Below are positions 22,599 to 33,219 of a stretch of 64,000 bases of DNA, one piece after another. Source of the stretch: Bipolaris cookei (Eukaryota > Ascomycota > Dothideomycetes > Pleosporales > Pleosporaceae); NCBI GenBank assembly GCA_002286855.1, contig NRSV01000109.1, positions 1 to 64,000 on the forward strand, written 5' to 3'. Made by a program: the position numbers and the translations under genes. The notes under the pieces are model-generated. The model saw nothing but the letters and a program-made list of their open reading frames with translations. It was not told where the DNA came from and searched no databases. The first letter of the stretch is position 1. The number at the start of each line of letters is the position of its first letter.

Positions 22599-24007
22599 TC
22601 ATCGATGTGCAGGACCAGCGGCATCAGTAGCCTCAACAGGCTCCACATGTACAGCCACGTTTTTGGCAAGTGCCGTGTCCGGCTCTTGTATGTCACGTGA
22701 CACACCCTCGTCAGACTGGGGAGTATCCTGATCTTGTGATAGGGGCTCGAAATGTGCGTTGGTAACTCTCTTGTTGTCCATGCGTCGTCTCCATGGCTTG
22801 TATAAGAGAACACTGAGGCCGCCGAAGACGACGAACATACCGCATATTGCTCCGCCTATGTAACGTCAGTGCGATGGTTCACATTGAGCAAAAGCATAAT
22901 ACACACCAACAATATCCCATGCATCGCCCAGCTTTTCTACACCGTCCCAGAACTTGCCTTGGGGCTCAGCAATATTGAGAATCAGATTGAGGAATTGAAC
23001 CGTCCCGATAATTGTCGCGACAATGACAGTGATGACGGTGAGGACAATGCTATAGTAGCAAATTGCTATCGGATCGCGTGCAAGTTGGGTACTCGTATAC
23101 AGACTCATCATTAGTGCGCCATCTGTCGTATCCACCAGACACATGCCCGCCGTGAATAGCAGCGGGAAGATCAAAATAAGCCATATTGAAGTGCCTTTAG
23201 TTGCTTGGATTGAGCTAATACCCAATATGGCAATTTCAGAAGATGTGTCGAAGCCCAGCCCAAAGAGTACCCCGAGAGGATACATCTTCCAAGGCTGGTC
23301 GACTAGCTTAAACAGCTTCTGTAAGAGCGGGAATAAGCACCCACCACCCTGAATTTTGAACTCCTCATGTTCACCTCCAGGATCGCTAGCGATCATCTTG
23401 CGCATCTGAACAATGAGCTTATACAGAATGTACATGTTCATGATGCCAAGTAGGAGTAAGAAAGCTGCGGACACGGATGTCCCGATGATACCTCCGATAC
23501 GCTCGAAATTGTCAAACTTATCTGAAACAGCAGCAGAAGTACCGGCAACGACGAGAGACGTGGCTATCACTACCGTCGAGTGTCCGAGGCTGAAGAACAT
23601 GCCTATTGTGACTGGTCGTTGGTCTGCAGCTATGAGGCGACGAGTCATGAGATCGATAGCCGAGATGTGATCTGCATCCAGGGCATGGCGCAGGCCCAGG
23701 GTATATGAAAGTATGGCTGTCGAGATGAGCGGCGTATGCCAGTGCTTCTAGAAATTAGTACTTTTGTTGTTCACCTGTAAAGACATCCTCCACCTACCAA
23801 AACGATACCGATTGCTGCCCAAACAAGTAAGTTGACGACAATGAGAGCGATAATGATGGCAATCGCGGGGAAGGGAAGCCGTCTGAGGTACGGAGTCTGT
23901 GAGTGGTATTCTGTGGCTTTCTTTGAGGCCTTGAGGAAGAAAGACGACTGGCCCTCTGGGTCCCCACTATTGCCGCCCACAATAGACAGGCCCTGTGAAG
24001 TCGCCAT
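22599..24007 (-). CDS. Nickel/cobalt transporter (NiCoT family)
   Basis: Three exons: 24007-23798, 23747-22907 and 22855-22599, 435 aa. Introns are 50 and 51 nt, both GT-AG. It imports Ni2+ or Co2+ across the plasma membrane; in fungi this serves urease and other nickel enzymes. The signature of the family, HALDADHI (within LGLRHALDADHISAID), lies near residues 91-98 in the second membrane span. Other conserved spans are SLGHSTVVIA, LGFDTSSEIA and AGMCLVDTTDG. About eight hydrophobic segments are visible. The N-terminal 45 residues and the last 65 are hydrophilic and probably cytosolic. The start is the first ATG; the longer open frame begins with GTG only. Confidence 0.92.
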
Positions 24008-24322
24008 CACTCTAGCCGTCAGTATTGAATTGAAAGCCGCCACTAAGCTTCGAGACGACTAAAAGAATGGAGCAGGCTTCTATGAAAGGAACACAGAAAA
24101 TGGTGAAGAGAGATGAGATGGCGTGCGGCTTCCGGAACGGGTTCATGGGATGAAATGGCGCTAGTGAGTGGGGTTCATAGCTCTTATCATAGAAAGACCG
24201 GGCCTACGTAGTGGGGTAGCTTACCCATCGTCACTTCAATGTACTAGCGAATATTAATTTAGCCAGGCTGATACGGAGGGAATCTCCTTCCTTGCAGTCA
24301 CCTATGACGAGGCCTTGTATAT
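24008..24322. other. Intergenic between CEM1-like and NiCoT genes
   Basis: This 315-base stretch holds the CEM1-type gene 3' end and the transporter promoter. Nothing else is visible. Confidence 0.4.
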
Positions 24323-25953
24323 TTACAATTTACGGAAGCAGAGCGAAGCATTGGTACCTCCAAAGCCGAAACTGTTCGAGAGCGCGACGCTGATCTTGTG
24401 TTGCTGAGCAGCATTCGCAACATAATTGCAATTGAATTCAGAAGCTGGTTCTCCAGCCTCAATGAGGTTGAGAGTTGGCGGGAGGATGTTCTACAAGCTG
24501 TTAGCCTTTGTACCACTGCAGCTCCGCACTTAACCCACATGATGTATCCCCAGCACCGTGAAGATTGCTTCCACACTACCAGCAGCGCCGAGCAAATGCC
24601 CGATTGCGCCTTTTGTGCTGCTAACATTGATCTCAGAAGCAGACAGTTTTCCATCTTCACCCAGTAAGAGTGTTTTGATTGCCCTGTTCTCAGCGGCGTC
24701 ACCTAGAGGTGTACTAGTGGCGTGAGCATTAATGTAATCGACAGCGCCTGGCTTGATGCCAGCATGTCGCAAAGCATTCTTCATAGCGAGACATGGGCCC
24801 TGTCCGTCCTCACGGGGTGCTGTCATGTGGTAGGCATCGCTGGACAGTCCGTAACCAGCAATTTCAGCATAGATGTGTGCATTTCTTCTTTGCGCGTGCT
24901 CGAGCTCCTGTACTCATTAGATTGACACAGGGTATGATCAGAAAGACGTACTTCAAGAACCACAACACCAGCCCCCTCTCCGATAACGAAGCCATCGCGT
25001 TGTTTGTCAAATGGACGACTTGACTCAGTAGGCCGGTCGTTGAATTCAGTGGAAAGGCTTCTAGCTCTAGCGAAGCCTGAAATGGCGAGCGGATGAATAC
25101 AAGATTCAGACCCACCGGCGATCATGACATCTGCGTCTCCAAACTGAATTAGGCGAGAAGCATCCCCAATGCTGTGCGCACCAGTTGTGCATGCTGTGGT
25201 TGCGGCGTGATTTGGTCCCTTCAGTAGACAGTTAGTGACGTGACCGTAAGTCAACATAAACAACTCGCCTTGAAACCGTAGCGCATTGAGATGTGACCAG
25301 CAGCGAGGTTGATCAATAGCCGTGGTACAAACAGTGGCGAGACCTTCCGGTAGCCCTAAGAAGTTAGCTTTGTACGCTACAAGAAAGGATTCATCACTTA
25401 CACCTTTTTCATATGCTACAGTAGTGTCGTATACATCGTCTAAGCTACCGATTCCGGAGCCCATGTAGACACCCTGCGACTATGTAAGTAGAGCGCATGC
25501 GAACAGTACCGGTACATTAGTACTGTGGCCTCCAGACCGTTCTCATTCTTTGGGTTCCATCCAGCATCCTGTAGAGCTTCCTCAGCGGCTACCATGGCAT
25601 ACTGAGCAAAGCGTGCCATGCGACGCTCGTCCTTTTTTCATTGTTAGTGGCTGCTCGAATAGTCTTGCGAGAACTGCAAGGGACGTACCGTAGGGCTTAA
25701 ATGCTCTGTCGAATTCCATTTCCCCTCATCTTTCGATCCCTGGGGTACTATACCAGCTATCTGACTCGGAAGCAAGGCAAAATCTTGGCTTCGGTCTTTG
25801 ATAGAAACAATACCGGAGTGTCCATCGACCAGGCGCTTCCACGTTTGGCGGACGCCTGCAAAATTAGTGGATAGCTTGGATGATGGACCAGGACATAGTA
25901 CCTAGTCCCAAAGGTGTTATAAGCCCTAATCCTGTTACTACTACCCGTCGCAT
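24323..25953 (-). CDS. CEM1: Mitochondrial 3-oxoacyl-ACP synthase (KAS II type)
   Basis: Eight exons: 25953-25902, 25855-25689, 25631-25524, 25473-25402, 25355-25269, 25218-24952, 24907-24539 and 24490-24323, 429 aa. All junctions are in frame; introns are 44-57 nt. The fifth intron (25268-25219) begins GCGAGT, a GC-AG intron. The enzyme condenses malonyl-ACP with acyl-ACP in mitochondrial type-II fatty-acid synthesis, which feeds lipoate. The catalytic triad is complete: Cys near residue 172 in ATTACTTGAHS, His near 313 in NAHATSTPLGD, and His near 355 in KGAIGHLLGAAG. The protein opens MRRVVVTGLGLITPLG, the usual start of fungal orthologs, with little obvious presequence; mitochondrial location is inferred from the family. 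Confidence 0.93.
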
Positions 25954-27283
25954 TGCATGCCAGTAAGGGTGATTGATGTTACTAAGATGGCGATGTGGTG
26001 GAAGCAGAAAGAGCTAGCGCAGGACATGAGCCATATGTGGTTTAGCGTGTGGCGCAGACTCATCCACAAACGATGCAATCTTGAGCAACAACAGGATTTG
26101 ACCACGCTCGCTTTAGTACTGGAAATAAAAAAGACCAAATGATTGACCATTTGTCTGCCACAGAAGCAAATTCCGATAATCTTGTTCTACCTCTGTAGCC
26201 TCCACACACCTTACCAAAAACATGTCTTGTGTTAGAACTAGGTCCTTTAGTAGTATGTCTACTATAGGTAACTAAGTAGGAGTGGCAAGGTGGCTAGTTC
26301 TAACGTCTACTGTTAGGCATATCTACTGTGTTGTTGTCTAACTACTACGCGTACGCGGTAACGCGTATTGTGTGCACACGCGCAGCACTGGCCACCGCGT
26401 GGCGCCATTCTCTCGCCCAGGCTCTGAACTTTCTTCTACCAACCTGGACTGGACTTGCATATTCTCAACATCTTGAGTGTTAATTTCACTTCTTTTTGAC
26501 TACCATCAGGCTTTGTGAACAGCTAGTTAAAAGCACTTCCTCATGGGGTTTTATGCGAGCATGCCAACCTATCAAATGACAAATCTCAGTCCCGTCAAAC
26601 TAAGCGAATAGAAAGATACTGTTATAATTATGTCCTTTGGCATTGTATGACTATGTAATGGATGGTTCTGTTGGGGCTAAAAGTGGTTGTTGAGTGTGTA
26701 GATTGCTGAATATGTATAGCTCGGCTGATATAGGCCGGCGCCAAGTCATGTGACCTAGCGTCCTCATGACATGTGATCGGAGTATTTTCAACAGATACCA
26801 TAGTTCAACGAACCCATGATTTTCTTATTTTCAATTTAATCGACGTATATATATATGTACCCCCATATTCACAACCTAAGTAGTGAGATATTCTCGATGT
26901 TGGTTGGACATAATCATACCGAATATCAAATTAGTTTCGCATCTCATATGGTGGATACGAAATTCAATCACAACCCATCACCTACTTAGACATGTCAAGG
27001 TTGCAGCATGTCAAAAAGCTGAAATCGCATGTAAAGATTAAGGAATCTCAAGCGCCAAATTATAAACGCACAAGTCGAGTAATATGGGAAAGTTTAGTGC
27101 AGACCAAATGAGCCAGGGTCTCTACTGGATTAACAGATGGAATCACGTCATCGCCAAGACTTCAAAACCCTCGTCTAGCGAGCGGCGGATTGCGAGCATC
27201 AACACCAAAAGAATGACTCCCCGCAATGTGATTAATACGTCTCCACCTGCCTTGCAGGCTTTACATTCCTTGTTTCACAAACC
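25954..27283. other. Intergenic, 1.3 kb, divergent promoters
   Basis: It lies between the divergent CEM1-type and MET2 genes. An 11-base inverted repeat GTTAGAACTAG / CTAGTTCTAAC at 26231-26241 and 26294-26304 bounds a 74-bp segment. A CG-rich patch with several CGCG words lies at about 26345-26400. No coding frame is convincing. Confidence 0.4.
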
Positions 27284-29114
27284 ATGTGCACTACAAATAT
27301 GGACAATTCAAAATTGGATAATGAAACGGCCAGTGGGTCGCACAAGTACAGTAAGTCGCTTATAAATATATTTTTATCGTCGCAAAGGTTGTGAGATGCG
27401 GCCTAAAGTACAGCGCATCTCACAGTACTGCGTAACAAAGACTCGACCACCTACGGCTTGATCACGTTGTTCTAGGTAATCGCACTACTTAATTCTACAG
27501 TTCCTTTGGCTGCAGCATTCCTCGACTTGAGAAAAAAAACTAATATTTCATTAGAAAGAGTGTCGTCACAGCCCGAAAACCCCTACTCTAAACTCATCCC
27601 CGATCAAACCATCGCTATAATACCAGAATTCACCCTCGAGTCCGGCGTTGTGTTACACAATGTCAGTGTTGCATACAAGACTTATGGAACACTGGCACCC
27701 GGCGGAGACAACGCCATGGTGATATGTCATGCGTTAACAGGCAGCGCTGATGTAGGGGACTGGTGGGGGCCATTACTTGGAGGTCCTGGAAAGGCCTTCG
27801 ATATCTCACGGTTCTTTGTCGTATGCATGAACAGTCTCGGAAGCCCATACGGTAGCGCCAGTCCAGTTACGGCCAAGGATGGGGATGTGTCATTGGGTCC
27901 CTATGGCCCCGAGTTCCCATTGACAACAGTACGCGATGATGTGAAGTAGGTTGAACAACCCATTGCGGCTATCGATGAAACTTGCTAACCAGAACAGTAT
28001 ATTCAAGCTTCTCTTGGACGACCTTGGCGTGAAGCAGATCGCTGCGGTAATTGGAGGCTCTATGGGGGGCATGCTTGTTCTCGAGTTTGCATACTTTGGA
28101 AAGGATTATGTGAAGACAATAGTGGCAATTGCCACATCCGCCCGTTACAGTGCATGGGGCATCAGTTGGGGTGAAGCGCAACGGCAGAGCATATACAGTG
28201 ATCCCAAGTACGATGATGGATACTATTCTTACGATGACCCTCCCTCCACTGGTCTCGGAGCGGCGCGCATGTCTGCCCTGCTGACTTACCGGAGTCGCGA
28301 CTCATTCGAATCGAGGTTTGGACGGAACACTCCTGATCTGTCCAAGAAACAAAGTATCAATAACGTACCACGCCCGACCTCTCCGTCAAACCCCTCGTAC
28401 GAGCACTGGGCGATACACAATGACGGACACAAGAATGCCGGTTCGCCAAGATCCCTTTCGAGGACAAACAGTAGTACTGCCATAACTGGCACTGCAAAAG
28501 CGCACACGGACCTTGAGTTTCACGATGCTTCAAACGCCGCTGCACAGCCACCTCAGAAATCAGGCTCAACAAGCAGCAATCAACAATCCTCTCGCTCGTC
28601 GAAATCTCTTGCGCAACACTACTTTTCTGCGCAGTCTTATCTGCGCTACCAGGGCGAAAAGTTTATCAAGCGGTTTGATGCTAACTGCTACATTGCCATT
28701 ACCAGAAAACTGGATACACACGACGTTTCCCGCTACCGGTATCCTGATGGAGAGACACCCGAAACCCTGGACCCCGTGTCGGCCCTCCATCATGCGCTAT
28801 CTTTGATCGAGCAACCCACACTTGTCCTTGGTATCCAGTCGGACGGTCTTTTCACCTTTGCTGAACAACAAGAATTAGCCGCGTATATCCCCAATGCATC
28901 GCTGAAGACCATCGATTCACCAGATGGGCATGACGCTTTCCTGTTGGAATTTGAGCAGGTGAACAAGCATCTGCTTGGCTTCCTGAATGTCGAGCTGCCA
29001 GAAATCATTAATAGAACGCCAACTCTGGACACAGCCACACCTGACACGGACATGGTTGCTACCAAAACTAGTACCTTTGGCGAAGCAGAAGTCGACGATA
29101 TCACGGCGTGGTAA
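27284..29114 (+). CDS. MET2: Homoserine O-acetyltransferase
   Basis: Exons 27284-27350, 27501-27945 and 27998-29114 give 542 aa. The second intron (52 nt, GTAGGT...GCTAACC...ACAG) is certain because it restores TTVRDDV-NIFKLLLDDLGV. The first exon is inferred: the acceptor at 27500 and donor GTAAGT at 27351 are good and the frame fits, with Met at 27284 or 27299. The enzyme acetylates homoserine with acetyl-CoA, the entry step to methionine in fungi. The alpha/beta hydrolase core shows ALTGSADVGDWW, the nucleophile Ser near residue 192 in GGSMGGM, and DGHDAFLLE near 480 for the His. A Ser-rich insert (about residues 295-375) interrupts the fold, as in other fungal Met2 proteins. Confidence 0.92.
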
Positions 29115-29974
29115 GAAAAGCGCAATCATGGGGTTTTAGCGAGGCGTTTTTTAAGGGGAATTCAATTGCTGCATCGGTCGGCGTGCAGTTTTCGGCATAT
29201 GCTTGAAAGAAACCTGTATGATTATGACGCGTTCTTCTTTTGATGAAGAGCCGAGGTTCAACCCCTCGTCATATACCACCGTTACAAAAAGCATATAGAG
29301 CAACGACAATTGAAAAAAATAATGATACATCTTTATCGCCTTTGGGTCACCCAAGATAAGAGTATAAAATCCCAGCTTTTTCCGTGACGTTGCTAGCCTT
29401 CTTGGATCTCGCTTCTCAGTTCGCAATCCGGGGTCTCCGCAATAGTCATTTCGGACTCAATCGGTATCGGGGTGTTGCACGGTATCGAAATTCAATCGCC
29501 TGGTACTTAAAAACTCTAATTCCTTCTCACAAGCCATTGAATGCGTTACTTGACAACTGCCAGCCCGGAACGTTGGCATCGGCCAAATGAGTCCGAATTT
29601 CACACTGCCGCACGGTCACGAAGCTTCCGGATGTTGGATACAGCAAAACGAAGACACGCGGGATATGTTACTTTTTTCTATCTTTCTCCACTGCCGAGAC
29701 GGTACCGGCGTTAGTTCACTACACCAGTGCTATTACAGTCACCCCTGATGTGCCAAGCACGGGGTATCTGCGCACGTTTTGCCCCGCATATGGGGTTGTC
29801 AGATCCATGATCCTGGTACGTAGCAGAGCTAATGGAGCCTCTTGTGGGAAAGCGCGTCGGAGGATTTGATGGAGCGAAGCCCATTTCCAGCAGGTATACT
29901 TGCTTTATCTCACTTTCGTCATTTTCTCTTCTTCACGTTCTGTTTCTTTTTTTTCGCACGAGTGCGAATCCAAA
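29115..29974. other. Intergenic, 0.9 kb
   Basis: Downstream of MET2 and upstream of the decayed dehydrogenase. CT-rich tracts at about 29900-29960 (TTTCTTTTTTTT) look like the former promoter of the dehydrogenase gene. Nothing else is recognised. Confidence 0.4.
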
Positions 29975-30802
29975 ATGGAGGTCCCCAATACTCAAAAGGC
30001 AGCCGTCAAGCAAGGCTCTGGCAACAAGACTAGAGTTGTCATCAGAGATGTCCCTGTCCCTGCCCCCTTGCCTGACGAAATCCTCGTTAAGATCAACTAC
30101 ACCGGACTATGCGCCACGAACAAATCTCTCTTATACGACGAATGGCCCATTAGGATGATCGAAGCCACAAATGGCATTTGCGGCCACGAAGGCGCCAACA
30201 CCGTCGTAGCCGTGGGCTCCAACATCCAGGACCTCTGGCAAATCGGTAATCGTGCAGGCATCAAGTGGGTTGCGTCTGTATGTCGCAGATGAGAGTTTTG
30301 CACAAATGGACAAGACGAATGTGCTTGTCCCAAGCTGCAGAACAGTGGCTTCCATGCTGTGGGGACGTTCCAAGAATATTGTGTTGCAGACGGCCGGTAC
30401 GCGACCAAGCTTCCCGACAGCGTCAAAGATGAAGAAGCAGGACCCATCACGTGCGACAACGTGACGGCGTATGTGGCGTGCAAGAGGAGCAATGTTCGTC
30501 CGGGACAGTAGGTAGCGATTCCAGGCGCTGGAGGTAGTCTTGGTCACTTTGGCATACAATACGCAAAGCACATGGGCATGCGTGTCATCGCCATTGATGG
30601 CAGCGACGCCAAGCGCGATCTTTGTCTTAAACTGGGTGCGGAGAATTTCATAGATTTTACAAAGTGCGCTGATATCACGTCCGAGGTTTTGAGCATTACG
30701 CAGTACAGCGCTCATGGCATTCGTCTTTCCTGCGAGAATTTACCCGTACGAGCCAACGGCTCATTACACGGTGGTAAGCCACAGGATGCATTGGGGTTGT
30801 AA
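29975..30802 (+). pseudogene. Zinc-type alcohol dehydrogenase pseudogene
   Basis: One reading frame from ATG 29975 to the stop at 30800-30802 follows a medium-chain alcohol dehydrogenase (ADH1/propanol-preferring type): the GroES-like part with YTGLCATNKSL and CGHEGANTVVAVG, the structural-zinc Cys cluster (CTNGQDECACPKLQ), and the Rossmann part with IPGAGGSLGHFGIQYAK. Two in-frame stops break it: TGA at 30290-30292, where a Cys of the structural zinc site is expected, and TAG at 30509-30511, where Trp is expected. Coding similarity then fades after about residue 250, so roughly 75-100 residues of the usual 350 are absent. The TGG-to-TAG change is a CpA-to-TpA change on the other strand, as RIP makes. 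No functional enzyme is expected. Confidence 0.85.
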
Positions 30803-31480
30803 CATGATGGAGACGAGAGAGACATGGCAAGTGAAACCTAGAAACGCATACATATAACAGGGTGGAGCCATCGAATTGACGGCTGTTCAGACGAACTTGT
30901 CCGGTTCTCAGCATGGATTTAAGCGCCACAAGATTTCCAGATTCAATGACCGAGGCAACTGGCTGATCTTCACCGATTATAGGAAAACTTGCCACCATGG
31001 GGGCTAGCTAATAGTATCCTTGTGATTTTGGTGCTGTACTGTAAAATACAGAAAGTCCAAAGAGACTCATGAACTTCTGGATCGGCCAAAAGTGTACCTC
31101 AACATAAGCATGACTGTCTGATTGTAGTGATTCTCCTGTACGGTGATTCATATGTGTAACTTGAATTTCGAGATTTTCTAAACTGCACTTGTGGTACCAT
31201 TTGTACTTGTACGTGGAGGTGGTGTAGAGAATGTTTTCACCGTTATAGCTCGCATTAAGCGTGTTTGAAAGATGGGGTTTATGTTGCATCTCCAATGGCC
31301 GATCATTTTATGTATTGATCAGAGCACTCTCTGAGCATGCGTCATGCAGTGCATCTGATTGATTCGCTCCAAACGCGCGTTGAGCATAATATAGAAGCCG
31401 ATGTCGTGTGTAATAATAATATAGAGCTCTTTAAGTTGCATTAGCTCTGCTTCTCTGCGCGTTTCCATTTTATCGAATCC
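30803..31480. other. Intergenic, 0.7 kb
   Basis: AT-rich sequence between two pseudogenes. It contains a 95-codon open frame on the minus strand (31295-31008) without family resemblance. I see no repeat and no RNA gene. Confidence 0.35.
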
Positions 31481-32491
31481 TTATTCAATAAGAGGTGTGA
31501 GGGTCCTGGTAATCTTCTCGTGGACTATTTTTGCGATGGTATTGACACTTGAGACCACGAAGGTAATTTTCGAATGAACGGCTTTCATTTCAGCAGCCAT
31601 ATGATCAATATTCTGTTGTGTTCGTATTGACGTCTGTTGTACTTGTGGACTGAGTTTGTTGAGTTTGTTGTAAGCCTGCTCGGTATTGCGGGCTAGTAGC
31701 GAGCCACCAGCGTGTATACGTCTCAGCCTACGATTCGTGAGTCTAGCTTGTTGCATAGCTATCGAAGTGAGAGCTTCATGCTGGCAATCTGACGAAGCTT
31801 GCATTTCATGGATGTTGGTGACAATCGTCTTAGAATGTGACAGCAACCCGGCATAATTTTCTCCTAACTTCTGCATGTTCGAGCTTACTGTCACGAAATT
31901 GCCTGAAGCGGCAATGTTGGAGTGGTTTTGTTCTGCGAGAATCTTTTGCGTATTCTGGCGTATACGTAAGCTGTGCTACCTGTACATCGTCAGCAAATAT
32001 GGATGAGACGAACAGTCTTGTTATCTTCCCACAATCTCCAGAGCAACAATGAGACTGGAATTTCGTCGGCTGATACGATTCATGACCTTTTGTGTCTTGC
32101 GCTTCTTCAGTACCCAGCGAACCTTTTTGTGATATGTTCTAGCGGCTTTGGATGTAGAAGCCTTTTCACAGCGAGGATATCGACATCGTAGTCTTCCAAT
32201 GTCCCGATAATACTCTCTAAAAAATTCTCAAACTGTTCAAACGCGTCTTTAGATTTTCAAAACCGTATGATTTATCCATGTAACTTGCGCACATTGACCT
32301 CAACATCACGCAATAATGCTACCATTAGTCAGTCGTCAATATAGGTGAATGCGTATCATACCGTCCCATAGCAATTTCACATCGCGGTCCGTACTCTTGT
32401 AAGCATCGAGAAACCTGTAGACTTTGCTGCTCATGCGCAGGGCTAAGTTGGCTAGCTAAACAACAGTAGCAATTGTTGCTAACTCGGCCAT
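31481..32491 (-). pseudogene. Decayed gene for a HeLo-like fungal N-terminal domain protein
   Basis: From ATG 32491 the minus strand reads MAELATIATVV, a stop (TAG, 32458-32456, where Gln is usual), then LANLALRMSSKVYRFLDAYK and DRDVKLLWD. This is the opening of the helical domain found at the N-terminus of many fungal NLR/STAND and ankyrin proteins and related to HeLo. A possible intron with GTATGA donor lies near 32370. Further pieces in shifting frames include FEQFENFLESIIGTLEDYD, then the KVRWVLKKRKTQKVMNRI and NSSLIVALEIVG segment, and an open C-terminal helix region (31894-31481) rich in Gln and Ser. Stops and frame changes show it is inactive. No NACHT or repeat domain follows. Confidence 0.6.
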
Positions 32492-33219
32492 TTGTGTGGA
32501 GCTAAGATGATTCTCGAGATGGCGTCACAAGACTAGAGCAAATTGTGTCTTTTGAGGAAGAAGTCAAGAGGACAGAAGAAAAAACACAAAATGTGTGAAG
32601 GGCATTGTGTTATGCTGATGCAAACCTGAGTTCAGGGACCTACTACAGCCAGAACGCTGGATGCTGGATAGTCTTGTTGGCGGTTACGTCTTAGTGGAAT
32701 GAAGGCAATGCATAATGATACCCAGTGCTCCCGAACATGGCTCGAGAGGTTTTTATCATACAAGCAAAATCAGGGATGTAAAAGGTTTCAATGCTGACAA
32801 AAACAACGAAGGAGATAAGCAAGAACTTCATAGCTTGTTTGGTTCTGGCAGGTGCAAATACTTGTTGATATACATAGACCGATGGTTACAATACTGGGTG
32901 GGGTAAGAGCGAATCAGCCTGATAACAATAGATAACTGCTCGGGTCAAGTATGTATCCCGTTACACATGGCCCCAATGTTGTAAGATGAAGTGATTTTAA
33001 TATTACACTAAATGCATGTACTAGTACTAAGTCTTGCAAGGGAAATGTTGATAGTAAGACAAATGTTGCGGGGCGCCATTACGCCTGAAAATGCAATTCA
33101 TGGTACTTCAAACCCCTATGACCCTCCCTACTCCTAAGTGGTTACCAATGTCACTTCAAAGAATGTTTTCACTTTGCGCAACCTTCAGATTCGAGGGATT
33201 GCTATAGATGTCATGACAC
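32492..33219. other. Intergenic, 0.7 kb
   Basis: It lies between the HeLo-like relic and the 3' end of midasin. No coding frame is convincing and no repeat was noticed. Confidence 0.4.

Noticed and set aside
24323..25953. Ketoacyl synthase as a fragmented pseudogene
   Set aside because: Seven short introns, one GC-AG, give a complete 429-aa protein with the full Cys-His-His triad.
27351..27500. MET2 starting from a Met inside exon 2
   Set aside because: The open frame begins with TTG directly after a good splice acceptor, so an upstream exon is required; the exon at 27284 fits in phase.
31008..31295. 95-codon minus-strand frame between two pseudogenes
   Set aside because: Composition is ordinary for random AT-rich DNA and no domain is seen.
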